A stretch of 64,000 nucleotides of DNA from Ovoidimarina sp050299695 (GCA_050299695.1 JBNKWI010000002.1:1-64000), one strand, 5' to 3'. Positions 34,687 through 43,949 are shown, counted from the stretch's first letter. The notes: generated from the sequence alone by a model not told the origin. Program-made: numbers and translations.

Positions 34687-35790
34687 TTGAACGCCAACGG
34701 ACCAGCCGCGACCGCGTTCGTCGAATTCGAACGCGTGCAGAAAAGCTATGACGGGGAAACCCTCGTCGTGAAGGATCTCAATCTTTCCGTCGGCAAGGGT
34801 GAATTCCTCACCATGCTCGGCCCCTCGGGCTCGGGCAAGACCACCTGCCTGATGATGCTCGCCGGCTTCGAGACTGCCACCCATGGCGAGATCCGGCTCG
34901 GCGGCAAGGAAATCAACAACATCCCGCCGCACAAGCGCGGCATCGGCATGGTGTTCCAGAACTACGCCCTGTTCCCGCACATGACGGTGGCCGAAAACCT
35001 GTCCTTCCCGCTCGAAGTCCGGAAGATCGACAAGGCGACCCGGGAGCAGAAGGTCAAGCGCGCGCTTGACATGGTGCAGATGGGCGCCTTCGGCGGCCGC
35101 CGCCCGGCGCAGCTCTCCGGCGGCCAGCAGCAGCGCATCGCGCTCGCCCGGGCGCTGGTGTTCGAGCCCGAGCTCGTCCTGATGGACGAGCCCCTCGGCG
35201 CGCTCGACAAGCAGCTCCGCGAGCACATGCAGTTCGAGATCACCAATCTCGCGCACAATCTCGGAATCACCACGGTCTACGTGACCCATGACCAGACCGA
35301 GGCGCTCACCATGTCGGACCGCGTGGCGGTGTTCGACGACGGGGTGATCCAGCAGCTCGCGCCCCCCGACGAGCTTTACGAGAAGCCCCTGAACAGCTTC
35401 GTCGCGCAGTTCATCGGCGAGAACAACACGCTCAACGGCAAGGTCGAGAAGATCTCCGGCGCGCGCTGCACCGTCCGCCTCGACGACGGCCAGGTGATCG
35501 ACGCGATGCCGGTGAAGGTTGCCGGCGAGGGTGAGCGCACGCTCGTCTCGATCCGTCCCGAGCGCGTCGAGGTGAATCCCGACAGCCTCGGCCCCGACGC
35601 CCACACGCTCGATGCCGAAGTGCTCGAATTCATCTACATGGGCGACGTGTTCCGCACGCGCCTCCGGGTCGCCGGAAACGACGGTTTTGTCATCAAGACA
35701 CGGAACCGTGCCGACCAGACCCGCCTCGAGCCGGGCCAGAAGGTCAAGATCGGCTGGCTCCCCGAGGATTGCCGGGCGCTCGACGCCTGA
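34687..35790 (+). CDS. ABC transporter ATP-binding protein (PotA-like)
   Basis: A 367-aa ATPase with Walker A GPSGSGKTT, Q-loop, signature LSGGQQQRIALARAL, Walker B LVLMDEPLGALD, switch His in YVTHDQTEA, and a C-terminal TOBE-type domain (from about 285). The start is probably TTG at 34687: a run of seven G residues six bases upstream is a strong ribosome site, whereas the upstream TTG at 34624 has none. It energises the two permeases at 37334 and 38932. Confidence 0.93.
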   Translation: MNANGPAATAFVEFERVQKSYDGETLVVKDLNLSVGKGEFLTMLGPSGSGKTTCLMMLAGFETATHGEIRLGGKEINNIPPHKRGIGMVFQNYALFPHMTVAENLSFPLEVRKIDKATREQKVKRALDMVQMGAFGGRRPAQLSGGQQQRIALARALVFEPELVLMDEPLGALDKQLREHMQFEITNLAHNLGITTVYVTHDQTEALTMSDRVAVFDDGVIQQLAPPDELYEKPLNSFVAQFIGENNTLNGKVEKISGARCTVRLDDGQVIDAMPVKVAGEGERTLVSIRPERVEVNPDSLGPDAHTLDAEVLEFIYMGDVFRTRLRVAGNDGFVIKTRNRADQTRLEPGQKVKIGWLPEDCRALDA

Positions 35791-35866
35791 TAAAGGAATA
35801 CCCGCCTGCGGCAGACCCGGCCCGGCGGGGCAAGCGATAAGGGTACCACCAGTCAAGGAGTGAACA

Positions 35867-36976
35867 ATGAAAACCAAGACAATTCTGATGAGCGCGACGG
35901 CCGTGGTTCTGGCCGGTGCGGCATCGGCAGAGGATATGGCCGACAGCATGACCCTGGTCAGCTGGGGCGGCGCCTACCAGGCCAGCCAGGTCAACGCCTA
36001 TTCCGAACCCTACAAGGCCGACCATCCGGGCCTCGAAGTGATCTGGGACGAAAGCTCGCCCGAGGCGGTGGCCAAGCTCCGCGCCATGAACGAGGCCGGC
36101 AACGTCACCTGGGACCTCGTCGACGTGGAAGCCGCCGACTCGATCCGGCTCTGCGACGAAGGGCTCGCGATGGAATACGACCCCGACGAGATGCTCGCGC
36201 CTGCGCCCGATGGCACGTCGGCCTCGGAAGATTTCGGCGACATGATCGTGTCGGACTGCTTCATTCCGCAGATCGTGTTCTCGACCACCTTCGGCTACCG
36301 CACCGACATGGTGCCCGAGGGCGTCGAGCCGCCGACCAGTGCCTGCGACGTGTTCGAGATCGAGAAGTACCCGGGAAAGCGCGCGCTGAACAAGCAGCCG
36401 ATCGCCAACATGGAATGGGCGCTGCTGTGCGACGGCGTGGCCTACGAGGACGTCTACGACACGCTCGAGACCGAAGAGGGTCAGGCCCGCGCTTTCGCCA
36501 AGCTCGACACGATCAAGGACCAGACCATCTGGTGGTCGGCCTCCGCCGAGCCGCCGCAGCTCCTCGCCGACGGCGAGATCTTCATGGGCTCGGCCTATAA
36601 CGGCCGTCTCTTCTCGGCGATCGAGGAGCAGAAACAGCCCATCGGCATGGCCTGGGACTGGCAGATGTTCGATCTCGACGGCTGGGTGATTCCCGCCAAC
36701 CTGCCCGCAGACCGCCTTGCCCGCGTGAAGGACTTCGTCCGGTTCGCGACCGACACCCAGCGTCTCGCCGACCAGGCCAAGTACATCTCCTACGGCCCGG
36801 CCCGTGCGTCCTCGGCGCCGCTCGTCGGCAAGCACGCCACGCTCGGCATCGACATGGCGCCGCACATGCCGACCGATCCGAACAACGCGAAGCACACCTT
36901 CGTGAACAACTACCTCTGGTGGGCCGACTATCGCGACGACCTGGACGCCAAGTTCCAGGCCTGGCTCGCGCAATAA
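35867..36976 (+). CDS. ABC transporter substrate-binding protein (PotD/family 1-like)
   Basis: A 369-aa periplasmic binding protein with a Sec signal peptide cleaved after about residue 21 (LAGAASA-ED). MTLVSWGGAYQASQVNAY and WDESSPEAVAKLRAM resemble polyamine/amino-acid-derivative binding proteins of the PotD type. Cysteines (C105, C140 and C155 regions) could form a disulfide. It belongs to the ABC system with flanking ATPase and permease genes. Exact ligand unknown; an amine is plausible. Confidence 0.92.
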   Translation: MKTKTILMSATAVVLAGAASAEDMADSMTLVSWGGAYQASQVNAYSEPYKADHPGLEVIWDESSPEAVAKLRAMNEAGNVTWDLVDVEAADSIRLCDEGLAMEYDPDEMLAPAPDGTSASEDFGDMIVSDCFIPQIVFSTTFGYRTDMVPEGVEPPTSACDVFEIEKYPGKRALNKQPIANMEWALLCDGVAYEDVYDTLETEEGQARAFAKLDTIKDQTIWWSASAEPPQLLADGEIFMGSAYNGRLFSAIEEQKQPIGMAWDWQMFDLDGWVIPANLPADRLARVKDFVRFATDTQRLADQAKYISYGPARASSAPLVGKHATLGIDMAPHMPTDPNNAKHTFVNNYLWWADYRDDLDAKFQAWLAQ

Positions 36977-37044
36977 GGGTCTAACCTTGGAAAATTCCGC
37001 CGGGCGGCACGTTCGCCCGGCGATCCAGACGGCGAGGGAAGTGC

Positions 37045-37332
37045 ATGCCCAAGGGATATATCATCGGCCATATCACGGTCCGCGACCCCGAGGCCTACAA
37101 GGAATACGTCGAACGCGACACGCCGATCCTGAAGGGTCTCGGCGGCCAGTTCATCGTCCGTGGCGGTCAGGCGCAGGTGATGGAAGGCGAGGTGCACCAG
37201 CGCCACGTCGTGATCGAGTTCCCGAGCTACGAGGCAGCGCTCGCCGCCTATAACGACCCCGAATACCAGGAAGTCGCCGAGATCCGCCGGCGCACCGCCG
37301 ACAGCGTGATCCTCGTGGTAGAGGGAGCCTGA
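37045..37332 (+). CDS. DUF1330 family protein
   Basis: A 95-aa ferredoxin-like (dimeric alpha/beta barrel) protein of DUF1330. Hallmarks are KGYIIGHITVRDPEAYKEYV at the N-terminus and VIEFPSYEAALAAYNDPEYQ. It is embedded between the binding-protein and permease genes of the ABC operon, 1 base before the permease start. Members are often associated with metabolic enzymes, but no reaction is established. Confidence 0.93.
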   Translation: MPKGYIIGHITVRDPEAYKEYVERDTPILKGLGGQFIVRGGQAQVMEGEVHQRHVVIEFPSYEAALAAYNDPEYQEVAEIRRRTADSVILVVEGA

Positions 37333-37333
37333 C

Positions 37334-38926
37334 ATGGCCGACGCGACCGCTGATTCCGCCGCCGCCCCGACAGCCACGGGCCCGATGCTCGCCGCCGACG
37401 GCACCCCGCTCAAGCGTTCGCTCGCCCGCGCGCTCCGCCGCGAGAAACTCCGCGCGCTCGCCCTGATCGCGCCGCTCCTGATCTTCATCCTGCTCAGCTT
37501 CATCGCGCCCATCGTCGACATGCTGTTCCGCTCGGTCGAAAACGAGATCGTCGCGGACACGCTGCCCCGCACCGTCGTCGCGCTGAAGGACTGGGACTAC
37601 GAGAGCGGCCAGAGCCCCGACGAGAAGGTCTACGCCGCGCTCTACGTCGATCTCACCGAAGCCGAGGAGATGAAGACCCACACGAGGCTCGGCTCGCGCC
37701 TCAACTACGAGGTCAATGGCATCTCGTCCTTGTTCCGCAAGACCTGCCGCGGCGTCGGCCGGATGGGCACCGACAGCTACACCAAGGCCCTGGGCAAGCT
37801 CGACTCCGCCTGGAAGAAGCCCGCCACCTGGATCGCACTGATGGACGACCGTTCCGCTCGCGTGCTGCTGCCGGAGACCGCCTCGGCCTGGGGCTCCTGG
37901 ACTCGCATCGTCGCGGCGAAGAACGACGACATCGCCAAGGAAAAGCTCGGCGACTTCCTCTACGCCACGCTCTACCGCGACCTTTCCGCCGCCGCGCCCG
38001 ATGCCATCGCGGGCTATGACGGCCCGGAGGCCACGCTGGTGAAGGCAACCGCCGGCGAGATCGGCAGCATCGAGCCCGTCAGCCTCAAGGAGCAGTTCCT
38101 CGGCATCGACAAGGACTGGGGCGACGTGGAGATCTGGGGCGCGATCAAGGCCTTCAGCCCGTCCTACACGCCGGGCTACTTCCTCGCCGCGGTCGACCTT
38201 AAGGAAACCCCGTCCGGCATCGAAGCCGCGCCCGAGAACCAGCAGATCTACATCATGCTGTTCAAGCGGACGCTGTTCATGTCGCTGATGATCATGTTCT
38301 CCTGCATCCTCCTCGGCTACCCGGTCGCCTTCCTCCTCGCCTCGCTGCCGCTCAGGACCTCGAACGTGCTCCTGATCCTCGTGCTCCTGCCGTTCTGGAC
38401 CTCGCTCCTCGTTCGGACTTCGGCCTGGAAGGTGCTCCTCCAGCAGCAGGGGGTGATCAACGACGTGCTCGTCTGGATGGGCATCGTGGCCGACAACGAC
38501 CGCCTGGCGATGATCAACAACCAGTTCGGCACCATCGTGGCGATGACCCACATCCTCCTGCCGTTCATGATCCTGCCGCTCTACTCGGTGATGAAGACCA
38601 TCCCGCCCTCCTATCTCCGCGCAGCGAAATCCCTCGGCGCGACGAACTGGACGGCGTTCTGGCGGGTCTACTTCCCGCAATCGGTGCCCGGCATCGGTGC
38701 GGGCTGCATCCTCGTCTTCATCCTCGCCATCGGCTACTACATCACGCCCGAGCTCGTCGGCGGCACCACCGGGACCTTCATCTCGAACCGGATCGCCTAC
38801 CATATCTCGAAATCGCTCAACTGGGGCCTCGCGGCTGCCCTGGGCACGATCCTCCTCGTCCTCGTCCTGGCGCTCTACTGGGTCTACGACCGGATCGTCG
38901 GCATCGACAACGTGAACCTCGGATAA
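37334..38926 (+). CDS. ABC transporter permease (PotB-like) with large insertion
   Basis: A 530-aa permease, about 230 residues longer than standard PotB (near 290). The first membrane helix (about residues 40-63, LALIAPLLIFILLSFIAPIV) is followed by a hydrophilic segment of about 245 residues, presumably periplasmic, before the second helix at about 309 (LFKRTLFMSLMIMFSCILLG). The EAA-type coupling loop is near SYLRAAKSLGATNWTAFWRVYFP. It pairs with the following permease. Confidence 0.92.
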   Translation: MADATADSAAAPTATGPMLAADGTPLKRSLARALRREKLRALALIAPLLIFILLSFIAPIVDMLFRSVENEIVADTLPRTVVALKDWDYESGQSPDEKVYAALYVDLTEAEEMKTHTRLGSRLNYEVNGISSLFRKTCRGVGRMGTDSYTKALGKLDSAWKKPATWIALMDDRSARVLLPETASAWGSWTRIVAAKNDDIAKEKLGDFLYATLYRDLSAAAPDAIAGYDGPEATLVKATAGEIGSIEPVSLKEQFLGIDKDWGDVEIWGAIKAFSPSYTPGYFLAAVDLKETPSGIEAAPENQQIYIMLFKRTLFMSLMIMFSCILLGYPVAFLLASLPLRTSNVLLILVLLPFWTSLLVRTSAWKVLLQQQGVINDVLVWMGIVADNDRLAMINNQFGTIVAMTHILLPFMILPLYSVMKTIPPSYLRAAKSLGATNWTAFWRVYFPQSVPGIGAGCILVFILAIGYYITPELVGGTTGTFISNRIAYHISKSLNWGLAAALGTILLVLVLALYWVYDRIVGIDNVNLG

Positions 38927-38931
38927 CCGCC

Positions 38932-40110
38932 ATGGCCCTCGTCGAAACCCACACCCATCCCGACCTGATGCGCTTCACGCTGCCGGTCACGGCACTGGCC
39001 GGCGGCGCTTTCGGGTTCGTGCTCGGATCGTCCTTCGGCTCCGCCACGCTCGGCATCCTCGCGGGGCTCGTGGTCGGCGCCGTCACCGCCTTCGTGCTGC
39101 AGAGCTTCCTGCCCCGGCAGCAGGGCCGCCTCGCCGCAGCCATCGTCTTCGCCATCGCGGGCTTCCTCATTGCCGGCGCCAAGGGCGCGGCGGGCGGGCT
39201 GATCGCCGGGCTGGTGCTGAGCTGGCTGGTCTACTGGCTCGATTCCGGCCGCTACCGCGATGGTGTGCCCACCTACGCCACCCCCGGCCAGGTGCTCTGG
39301 CACAACAGCTTCCTGTTCATCTGCGGGCTGATCTTCTTCTTCCTGATCGCGCCGATCCTGGTGATCATCCCCTTGAGCTTCAACGCCGAGAACTTCTTCA
39401 CCTTCACGCCGAAAATGCTCGCCTTCGACCCCGAGGGCTATTCGCTCAAGCATTACCGCGACTTCTTCTCGAACCCCGACTGGCAGCAGGCGCTGAAGAA
39501 CTCCGTCCGCATCGCTCCCGCCGCGACGCTGCTCTCGGTCTCGCTCGGCACGCTTGCCGCCATCGGCCTGTCGCAGAGCCATGTCCCGTTCCGCCGCGCG
39601 ATCATGGCCGTCCTGATCTCGCCGATGATCGTGCCGCTCATCATCTCCGCCGCCGGGATGTATTTCTTCTATTCGCGCCTCGGTCTCCAGGGCACCTATA
39701 TCGGCGTCGTGCTCGCCCATGCCGCGCTCGGCATCCCCTTCGTCATCATCACCGTGACCGCGACGCTCGTGGGCTTCGACAAGTCGCTCACCCGCGCCGC
39801 CGCGAACATGGGCGCCGATCCCGTCACCACCTTCTTCCGGGTGCAGATGCCGCTGATCCTGCCCGGCGTGATCTCCGGCGGGCTCTTCGCCTTCATCACC
39901 TCCTTCGATGAGGTTGTCGTGGTGCTCTTCGTCGGTTCGGCGGGGCAGAAGACGCTCCCCTGGCAGATGTTCATCGGCCTCCGCGAGCAGATCAGCCCGA
40001 CGATCCTCGCCGTCGCCACGATCCTCGTCGTCATCTCCATCGCGCTCCTGACCACGGTCGAACTCCTCCGCCGCCGCTCCGAGCGCCTGCGCGGCATGTC
40101 GCCGGGGTGA
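38932..40110 (+). CDS. ABC transporter permease (PotC-like) with N-terminal membrane extension
   Basis: A 392-aa permease. The canonical PotC part begins near residue 115 (LWHNSFLFICGLIFFFLIAPIL), and the EAA coupling loop is DKSLTRAAANMGADPVTTFFRV. The first 100 residues contain an additional Gly/Ala-rich set of about four membrane helices (VTALAGGAFGFVLGSSF; TLGILAGLVVGAVTAFVL) not found in standard PotC. ATG at 38932, 5 bases after its partner. Confidence 0.92.
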   Translation: MALVETHTHPDLMRFTLPVTALAGGAFGFVLGSSFGSATLGILAGLVVGAVTAFVLQSFLPRQQGRLAAAIVFAIAGFLIAGAKGAAGGLIAGLVLSWLVYWLDSGRYRDGVPTYATPGQVLWHNSFLFICGLIFFFLIAPILVIIPLSFNAENFFTFTPKMLAFDPEGYSLKHYRDFFSNPDWQQALKNSVRIAPAATLLSVSLGTLAAIGLSQSHVPFRRAIMAVLISPMIVPLIISAAGMYFFYSRLGLQGTYIGVVLAHAALGIPFVIITVTATLVGFDKSLTRAAANMGADPVTTFFRVQMPLILPGVISGGLFAFITSFDEVVVVLFVGSAGQKTLPWQMFIGLREQISPTILAVATILVVISIALLTTVELLRRRSERLRGMSPG

Positions 40111-41291
40111 CGCCCGAGCTCCCCTTCGCCCGCGCGGAATACGCCGCCCGTGTCGCGAAGACCCGCGCGGCGATGGCGGCGCAGGGGCTCGACCTCCTGA
40201 TAATCTCCGACCCCTCCAACATGGCCTGGCTTACCGGCTATGACGGCTGGTCCTTCTACGTTCACCAATGCGTCGTCCTCGCGATGCATGGCGATCCGAT
40301 CTGGTACGGGCGCGGCCAGGACGCCAATGGCGCCCTCCGCACCGTCTGGATGGATCCGGAGAACATCCTCGGCTACCCGGACAATTACGTCCAATCCACA
40401 GAGCGCCACCCGATGGACTACCTCTCGGCGCAGCTCGCCGACCGCGGCCTCGCCAAGGGGCGGATCGGCGTCGAGATGGACAATTACTGGTTCTCCGCCG
40501 CCGCCTTCGCAGCGCTCAAGAAGGGCCTCCCCGACGCGCGCTTCGCCGACGCCACCGCGCTGGTGAACTGGCAGCGCGCGGTCAAATCCGAAACCGAGCT
40601 CGCCTACATGCGCAAGGCCGCCCGCTTCGTCGAGCGGATGCACGCCCGCATCTTCGAGGTGATCGAACCCGGCTTGCGCAAATGCGACCTCGTCGCCGAG
40701 ATCTACGATGCCGGCCTGCGCTGGTCCGACACCGCCGGCGCCGGCGGCGACTACCCCGCCATCGTGCCGCTCCTGCCCTCGGGCTCCGACGCCGCCGCCC
40801 CGCACCTCACCTGGGATGACAAGCCGATGAAGGCGGGCGAAGGCACCTTCTTCGAGATCGCCGGAGTCCACCGCCGCTACCACTGCCCGCTCTCGCGCAC
40901 TGTGTTCCTCGGCAAGCCCACCCAGACCTTCCTCGACGCCGAACAGGCGACACTCGAGGGAATGGAGGCCGGACTCGAGGCGGCGCGGGCCGGGAACACC
41001 TGTGAAGACATCGCGCTCGCGTTCTTCAAGGTGCTCAAGAAGTACGGCATCGAGAAGGACAACCGCACCGGCTACCCGATCGGCCTTTCCTACCCGCCCG
41101 ACTGGGGCGAACGCACCATGTCGCTGCGGCCCGGCGACCGGACCGTGCTGGAACCCGGCATGACCTTCCATTTCATGACCGGCCTCTGGATGGAGGATTG
41201 GGGCTTCGAGATCACCGAAAGCATCGCCATCACCGACGGTGCCCCGGAATGTCTCGCGAACGTCCCGCGCAAGCTCTTCGTGAAGAGCTGA
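40107..41291 (+). CDS. M24-family hydrolase, ectoine hydrolase (DoeA/EutD)-like
   Basis: A 394-aa creatinase/aminopeptidase-fold protein strongly reminiscent of DoeA/EutD: PSNMAWLTGYDGWSFYVHQ, YVQSTERHPMDYLSAQL, RIGVEMDNYWFSAAAF, YRRYHCPLSRTV-type region (HRRYHCPLSRTVFLG) and YPPDWGERTMSLRPGD. This subfamily hydrolyses the C-N bond of cyclic or blocked amino acids and lacks the full metal-ligand set of M24 peptidases. Start is GTG at 40107, overlapping the permease stop (GTGA). The usual ectoine neighbours (eutB, eutC, eutE, asnC) are absent, so another substrate is possible. Confidence 0.85.
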   Translation: MTPELPFARAEYAARVAKTRAAMAAQGLDLLIISDPSNMAWLTGYDGWSFYVHQCVVLAMHGDPIWYGRGQDANGALRTVWMDPENILGYPDNYVQSTERHPMDYLSAQLADRGLAKGRIGVEMDNYWFSAAAFAALKKGLPDARFADATALVNWQRAVKSETELAYMRKAARFVERMHARIFEVIEPGLRKCDLVAEIYDAGLRWSDTAGAGGDYPAIVPLLPSGSDAAAPHLTWDDKPMKAGEGTFFEIAGVHRRYHCPLSRTVFLGKPTQTFLDAEQATLEGMEAGLEAARAGNTCEDIALAFFKVLKKYGIEKDNRTGYPIGLSYPPDWGERTMSLRPGDRTVLEPGMTFHFMTGLWMEDWGFEITESIAITDGAPECLANVPRKLFVKS

Positions 41292-41303
41292 GCCGAAACG
41301 AAA

Positions 41304-41329
41304 ACGGGCGGCCCGGAGGCCGCCCGTTC
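41304..41329. terminator. Bidirectional intrinsic terminator between convergent operons
   Basis: An 11-bp perfect stem (41304-41314 with 41319-41329) with a CGGA loop lies between the M24 gene and the convergent LysM gene. On the minus strand it is followed by a T-rich stretch (GTTTTCGTTT), so termination is best supported for the leftward operon. Confidence 0.8.
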
Positions 41330-41351
41330 GATCTTCCCGTCCGGATCAGGA

Positions 41352-42440
41352 TCAGCTGTTCTTCGCGCGGTAGGCGCTCAACTGGCGCTGCACGATGGCG
41401 AACCACTCGCCGTTGTCCTTGATCTTGCGCAGCCCGCTGTTGAGGATCGCGATGTACTCGTCCGCATGCGGGTTGTTGTAGGCGATCACGGCGTGCATCG
41501 TGCTCACCTGGCCAAGGCCCTCGTTCAGCCGAACCTTGTCGGCCAGTCCGAGATCCGTCACCGCGCCGTTGCCGGTATCCGAGGCGATCACGACCGCGTC
41601 ATATGTGCCGTCGGCCAGGCCGGTGAAGCAATCCTTGACCGCCACCGGCTGCGCCAGGGTGATGTTCGGCTCGACCAGATCGTTTTCTTCCATCATGTAC
41701 AGCGAGTAACCGGCAGGGCGGCACACCGTCTTGCCCATGAGCTGGTTGTAGGAGGTCAGCTCCGGCTCGCTGGCACGGTTGTAGTAGCCGATGATCTGCT
41801 CGAAGATCGGCTCCGACCATTTCAGGTTGTTGCAGCGGAACTGCGACCCCTCGCCGAGCTTCTCGATCTTGTCGCAGTTCGGACGGAACCAGACCAGCGA
41901 GAAGTCGTAGGCGTGGTCCGACAGCAGCGGCTGAAGATGCGCGCCCCAGTCGTTGATGAAGTCGATCTTGTACTCGGGATGTCCGTCGGCCTGGGACATC
42001 GCCACGTTGGCGACTTCCACGGCCAGGCCGCCCTGCTCGAGGTTCTCGTCGGTGAACGGCGCCCAGTCCGAGGCGGTAACGAAGCGGATCACCCGCTTGT
42101 CGGGAGCCGGCAGCGCTTGCGTCGTCTCTTCGCGGCGGATCTTGCTGGCGTCGGCGCTGGAGGCCTGGATGTTGTCGAGGCACGGGATTTCGAGCCGCAC
42201 GCCGACCGAGATCACCGCCGGGTTCGGGCCGATGACCGCCGAGTTCGCGCTATAGATGATCTGGTACGACTGGGTCGAACCGTAGGCCTGCTGGGCGATC
42301 CCCGACAGCGTGTCTCCAGGTTGAATCGTGTAGGGCTGGCCGCAGGTGACGCCTGCGGTCGCCGCCGACCCGGCGGCGGCTATGCCGGCTGCCAGCGCCG
42401 CGGCACCGAGCCGGGCCGTGAATGTGGGGAAGAGAGACAT
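41352..42440 (-). CDS. Exported LysM plus solute-binding (family 3) fusion protein
   Basis: A 362-aa exported protein. After a signal peptide (residues 1-29) comes one LysM domain at about 34-86 (YTIQPGDTLSGIAQQAYG), which would bind peptidoglycan, then a family 3 solute-binding domain from about 115 to 355 (RFVTASDWAPFTDENLEQGG; GKTVCRPAGYSLYMMEENDL). Several paired cysteines suggest disulfides. No permease or ATPase is adjacent. It follows the PstS/OmpA-type gene by 27 bases on the same strand. Confidence 0.88.
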   Translation of the reverse strand: MSLFPTFTARLGAAALAAGIAAAGSAATAGVTCGQPYTIQPGDTLSGIAQQAYGSTQSYQIIYSANSAVIGPNPAVISVGVRLEIPCLDNIQASSADASKIRREETTQALPAPDKRVIRFVTASDWAPFTDENLEQGGLAVEVANVAMSQADGHPEYKIDFINDWGAHLQPLLSDHAYDFSLVWFRPNCDKIEKLGEGSQFRCNNLKWSEPIFEQIIGYYNRASEPELTSYNQLMGKTVCRPAGYSLYMMEENDLVEPNITLAQPVAVKDCFTGLADGTYDAVVIASDTGNGAVTDLGLADKVRLNEGLGQVSTMHAVIAYNNPHADEYIAILNSGLRKIKDNGEWFAIVQRQLSAYRAKNS

Positions 42441-42467
42441 TTGGACTCCTGTTTGATTAGCTCAGAC

Positions 42468-43949
42468 CTAGTCTGCGGCCCGGACCCAGATTTCGACGAA
42501 AGGTTGTGCGGCATCGGTCGCCGCGCAGTTGGATTGCCCGACAAACCCGTGCCCCGCTGCGACGAAGGACACCGCCGTACGGGACGCGGCGTCCGGCGCG
42601 AAGTCGCGGAACGCCTTCAGCATCGCTTCGGCCGTCTCGGTCGATCGTGCGATGGCTTCGGCCGGGTCGCTTGGACCCTCGGTGAAGCCCAGGAACATGA
42701 TCTCCCGGCCGTCGAAATCGCCGTTGGCAATGCCCTTGGCCAGCCGGACGAACCCCAGGCGCTGACGGGCCGCATCGGCCCTCGGCAGAGGGCCGTCGCG
42801 AAGCGTGATCGCCATCCGGTTGGCCGAAATGGTCGATGCGACGAACGCCTCGGCCGCCCGTTTCAGGCCCTCCGGCAGCGCTTCCTTGAGGATGACGTCC
42901 AGCCGCGCCAGCCGCGCCAGGTCGGATTCGAACAGTTCGGAACCGGACCAGTCGAGGGCGAGCCGATCCATCGTCGCCGAAAGGGGCGCGCTGGCCACGG
43001 CCTTGGAAATCTCCGCATAGGTGGAGACGATCAGGGGATATGAGCCGTTCGCGACCGAGAACTGATCGGGACGGCTCGGCCGGCCGCACGCGTCGAGGAT
43101 CGCCACCGGCTGCTGCTCACCGAGCAGGCCGACGGGAACCACCGCGATCCCGCCCGGAGCCACCGCGAGCGTGCTGAGCACGAGCGCGATATCCTTTGCG
43201 ATCAGCACCTGCTTCGAGACCTGCTTTCCGAACGGATCGGTGACCGCCCGGCGCAAGGCGTCATGCGTCGGGTCGCCGGGAGCGGTCTGCATCGGCTGGA
43301 CGTCCACGTCGTTTCCGCCGAGCTCGGACCAGTTCGTGACCTCCCCCGCGAACACCCGCGCGAGATCCTCCATGGAAAGGGATGCGACGCCCGCCCGGGA
43401 ACCGATCACCACCGCAAGAGCCCGCGATTGGAACAGTTGCACCGCGGCGCGGTCGCGCGAGGCCCAGTCGGCGCGTCCGGCCAGTTCGCCGGCACCCGGC
43501 ACCGCGGCGACCCCGGAAAGAATCCGGACATCGCCCGCCGTGCGGCTCTCGAACAGCGTGAGCGATGCCCCGGCGGACCGGCCGGAAATCGAGATCTCGC
43601 CCGAACCGTTGAAGCTGACGCCAAGGTCCGTGTCCTCGGCGCCCTTGCGCAGGATCTCGTCGAACAATGCGCGATCCTCGGGGCGCGCGTAGGCGACACT
43701 GACCTTGACGGTGCCTTTCCGGAGCCCGTCCGGGCAACCGTCTCCAAGGCAAGTTATTGAATTTCCGGGGATCTTTACGACGCCATATCCGGTATCGACC
43801 GTCAGCATATCGCCATCGAAACCCAGGATCTCGCCGTCGATGCTGACCAGCCCGTCTTCCGAGCGCAACTCGACCTGGGCACCTTGCGCCGTGGTGGCGC
43901 AAAGAATGGCAAATGCGAAGGTCAACGCGGTTTTGGGTGTTCTGAACAT
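42468..43949 (-). CDS. Exported PstS-like binding domain fused to OmpA-like domain
   Basis: A 493-aa exported protein with signal peptide (1-23). Residues 75-330 look like a phosphate-type substrate-binding domain (GSGEISISGRSAGASLTLFES; LARVFAGEVTNWSELGG), where the GE-TNW segment is typical for PstS-like proteins. The C-terminal 120 residues resemble an OmpA/MotB peptidoglycan-binding domain, with IMFLGFTEG and the terminal FVEIWVR. The first 60 residues form a small beta-rich region (LRSEDGLVSIDGEILGFDG). First gene of a two-gene operon. Confidence 0.83.
   Translation of the reverse strand: MFRTPKTALTFAFAILCATTAQGAQVELRSEDGLVSIDGEILGFDGDMLTVDTGYGVVKIPGNSITCLGDGCPDGLRKGTVKVSVAYARPEDRALFDEILRKGAEDTDLGVSFNGSGEISISGRSAGASLTLFESRTAGDVRILSGVAAVPGAGELAGRADWASRDRAAVQLFQSRALAVVIGSRAGVASLSMEDLARVFAGEVTNWSELGGNDVDVQPMQTAPGDPTHDALRRAVTDPFGKQVSKQVLIAKDIALVLSTLAVAPGGIAVVPVGLLGEQQPVAILDACGRPSRPDQFSVANGSYPLIVSTYAEISKAVASAPLSATMDRLALDWSGSELFESDLARLARLDVILKEALPEGLKRAAEAFVASTISANRMAITLRDGPLPRADAARQRLGFVRLAKGIANGDFDGREIMFLGFTEGPSDPAEAIARSTETAEAMLKAFRDFAPDAASRTAVSFVAAGHGFVGQSNCAATDAAQPFVEIWVRAAD

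Noticed and set aside
24774..41291. Ectoine catabolism cluster
   Set aside because: A DoeA-like hydrolase, TRAP transporter and aldehyde dehydrogenase are present, but no EutB, EutC, EutE, AsnC-type regulator or EnuR-like regulator is found, so the assignment is not supported.
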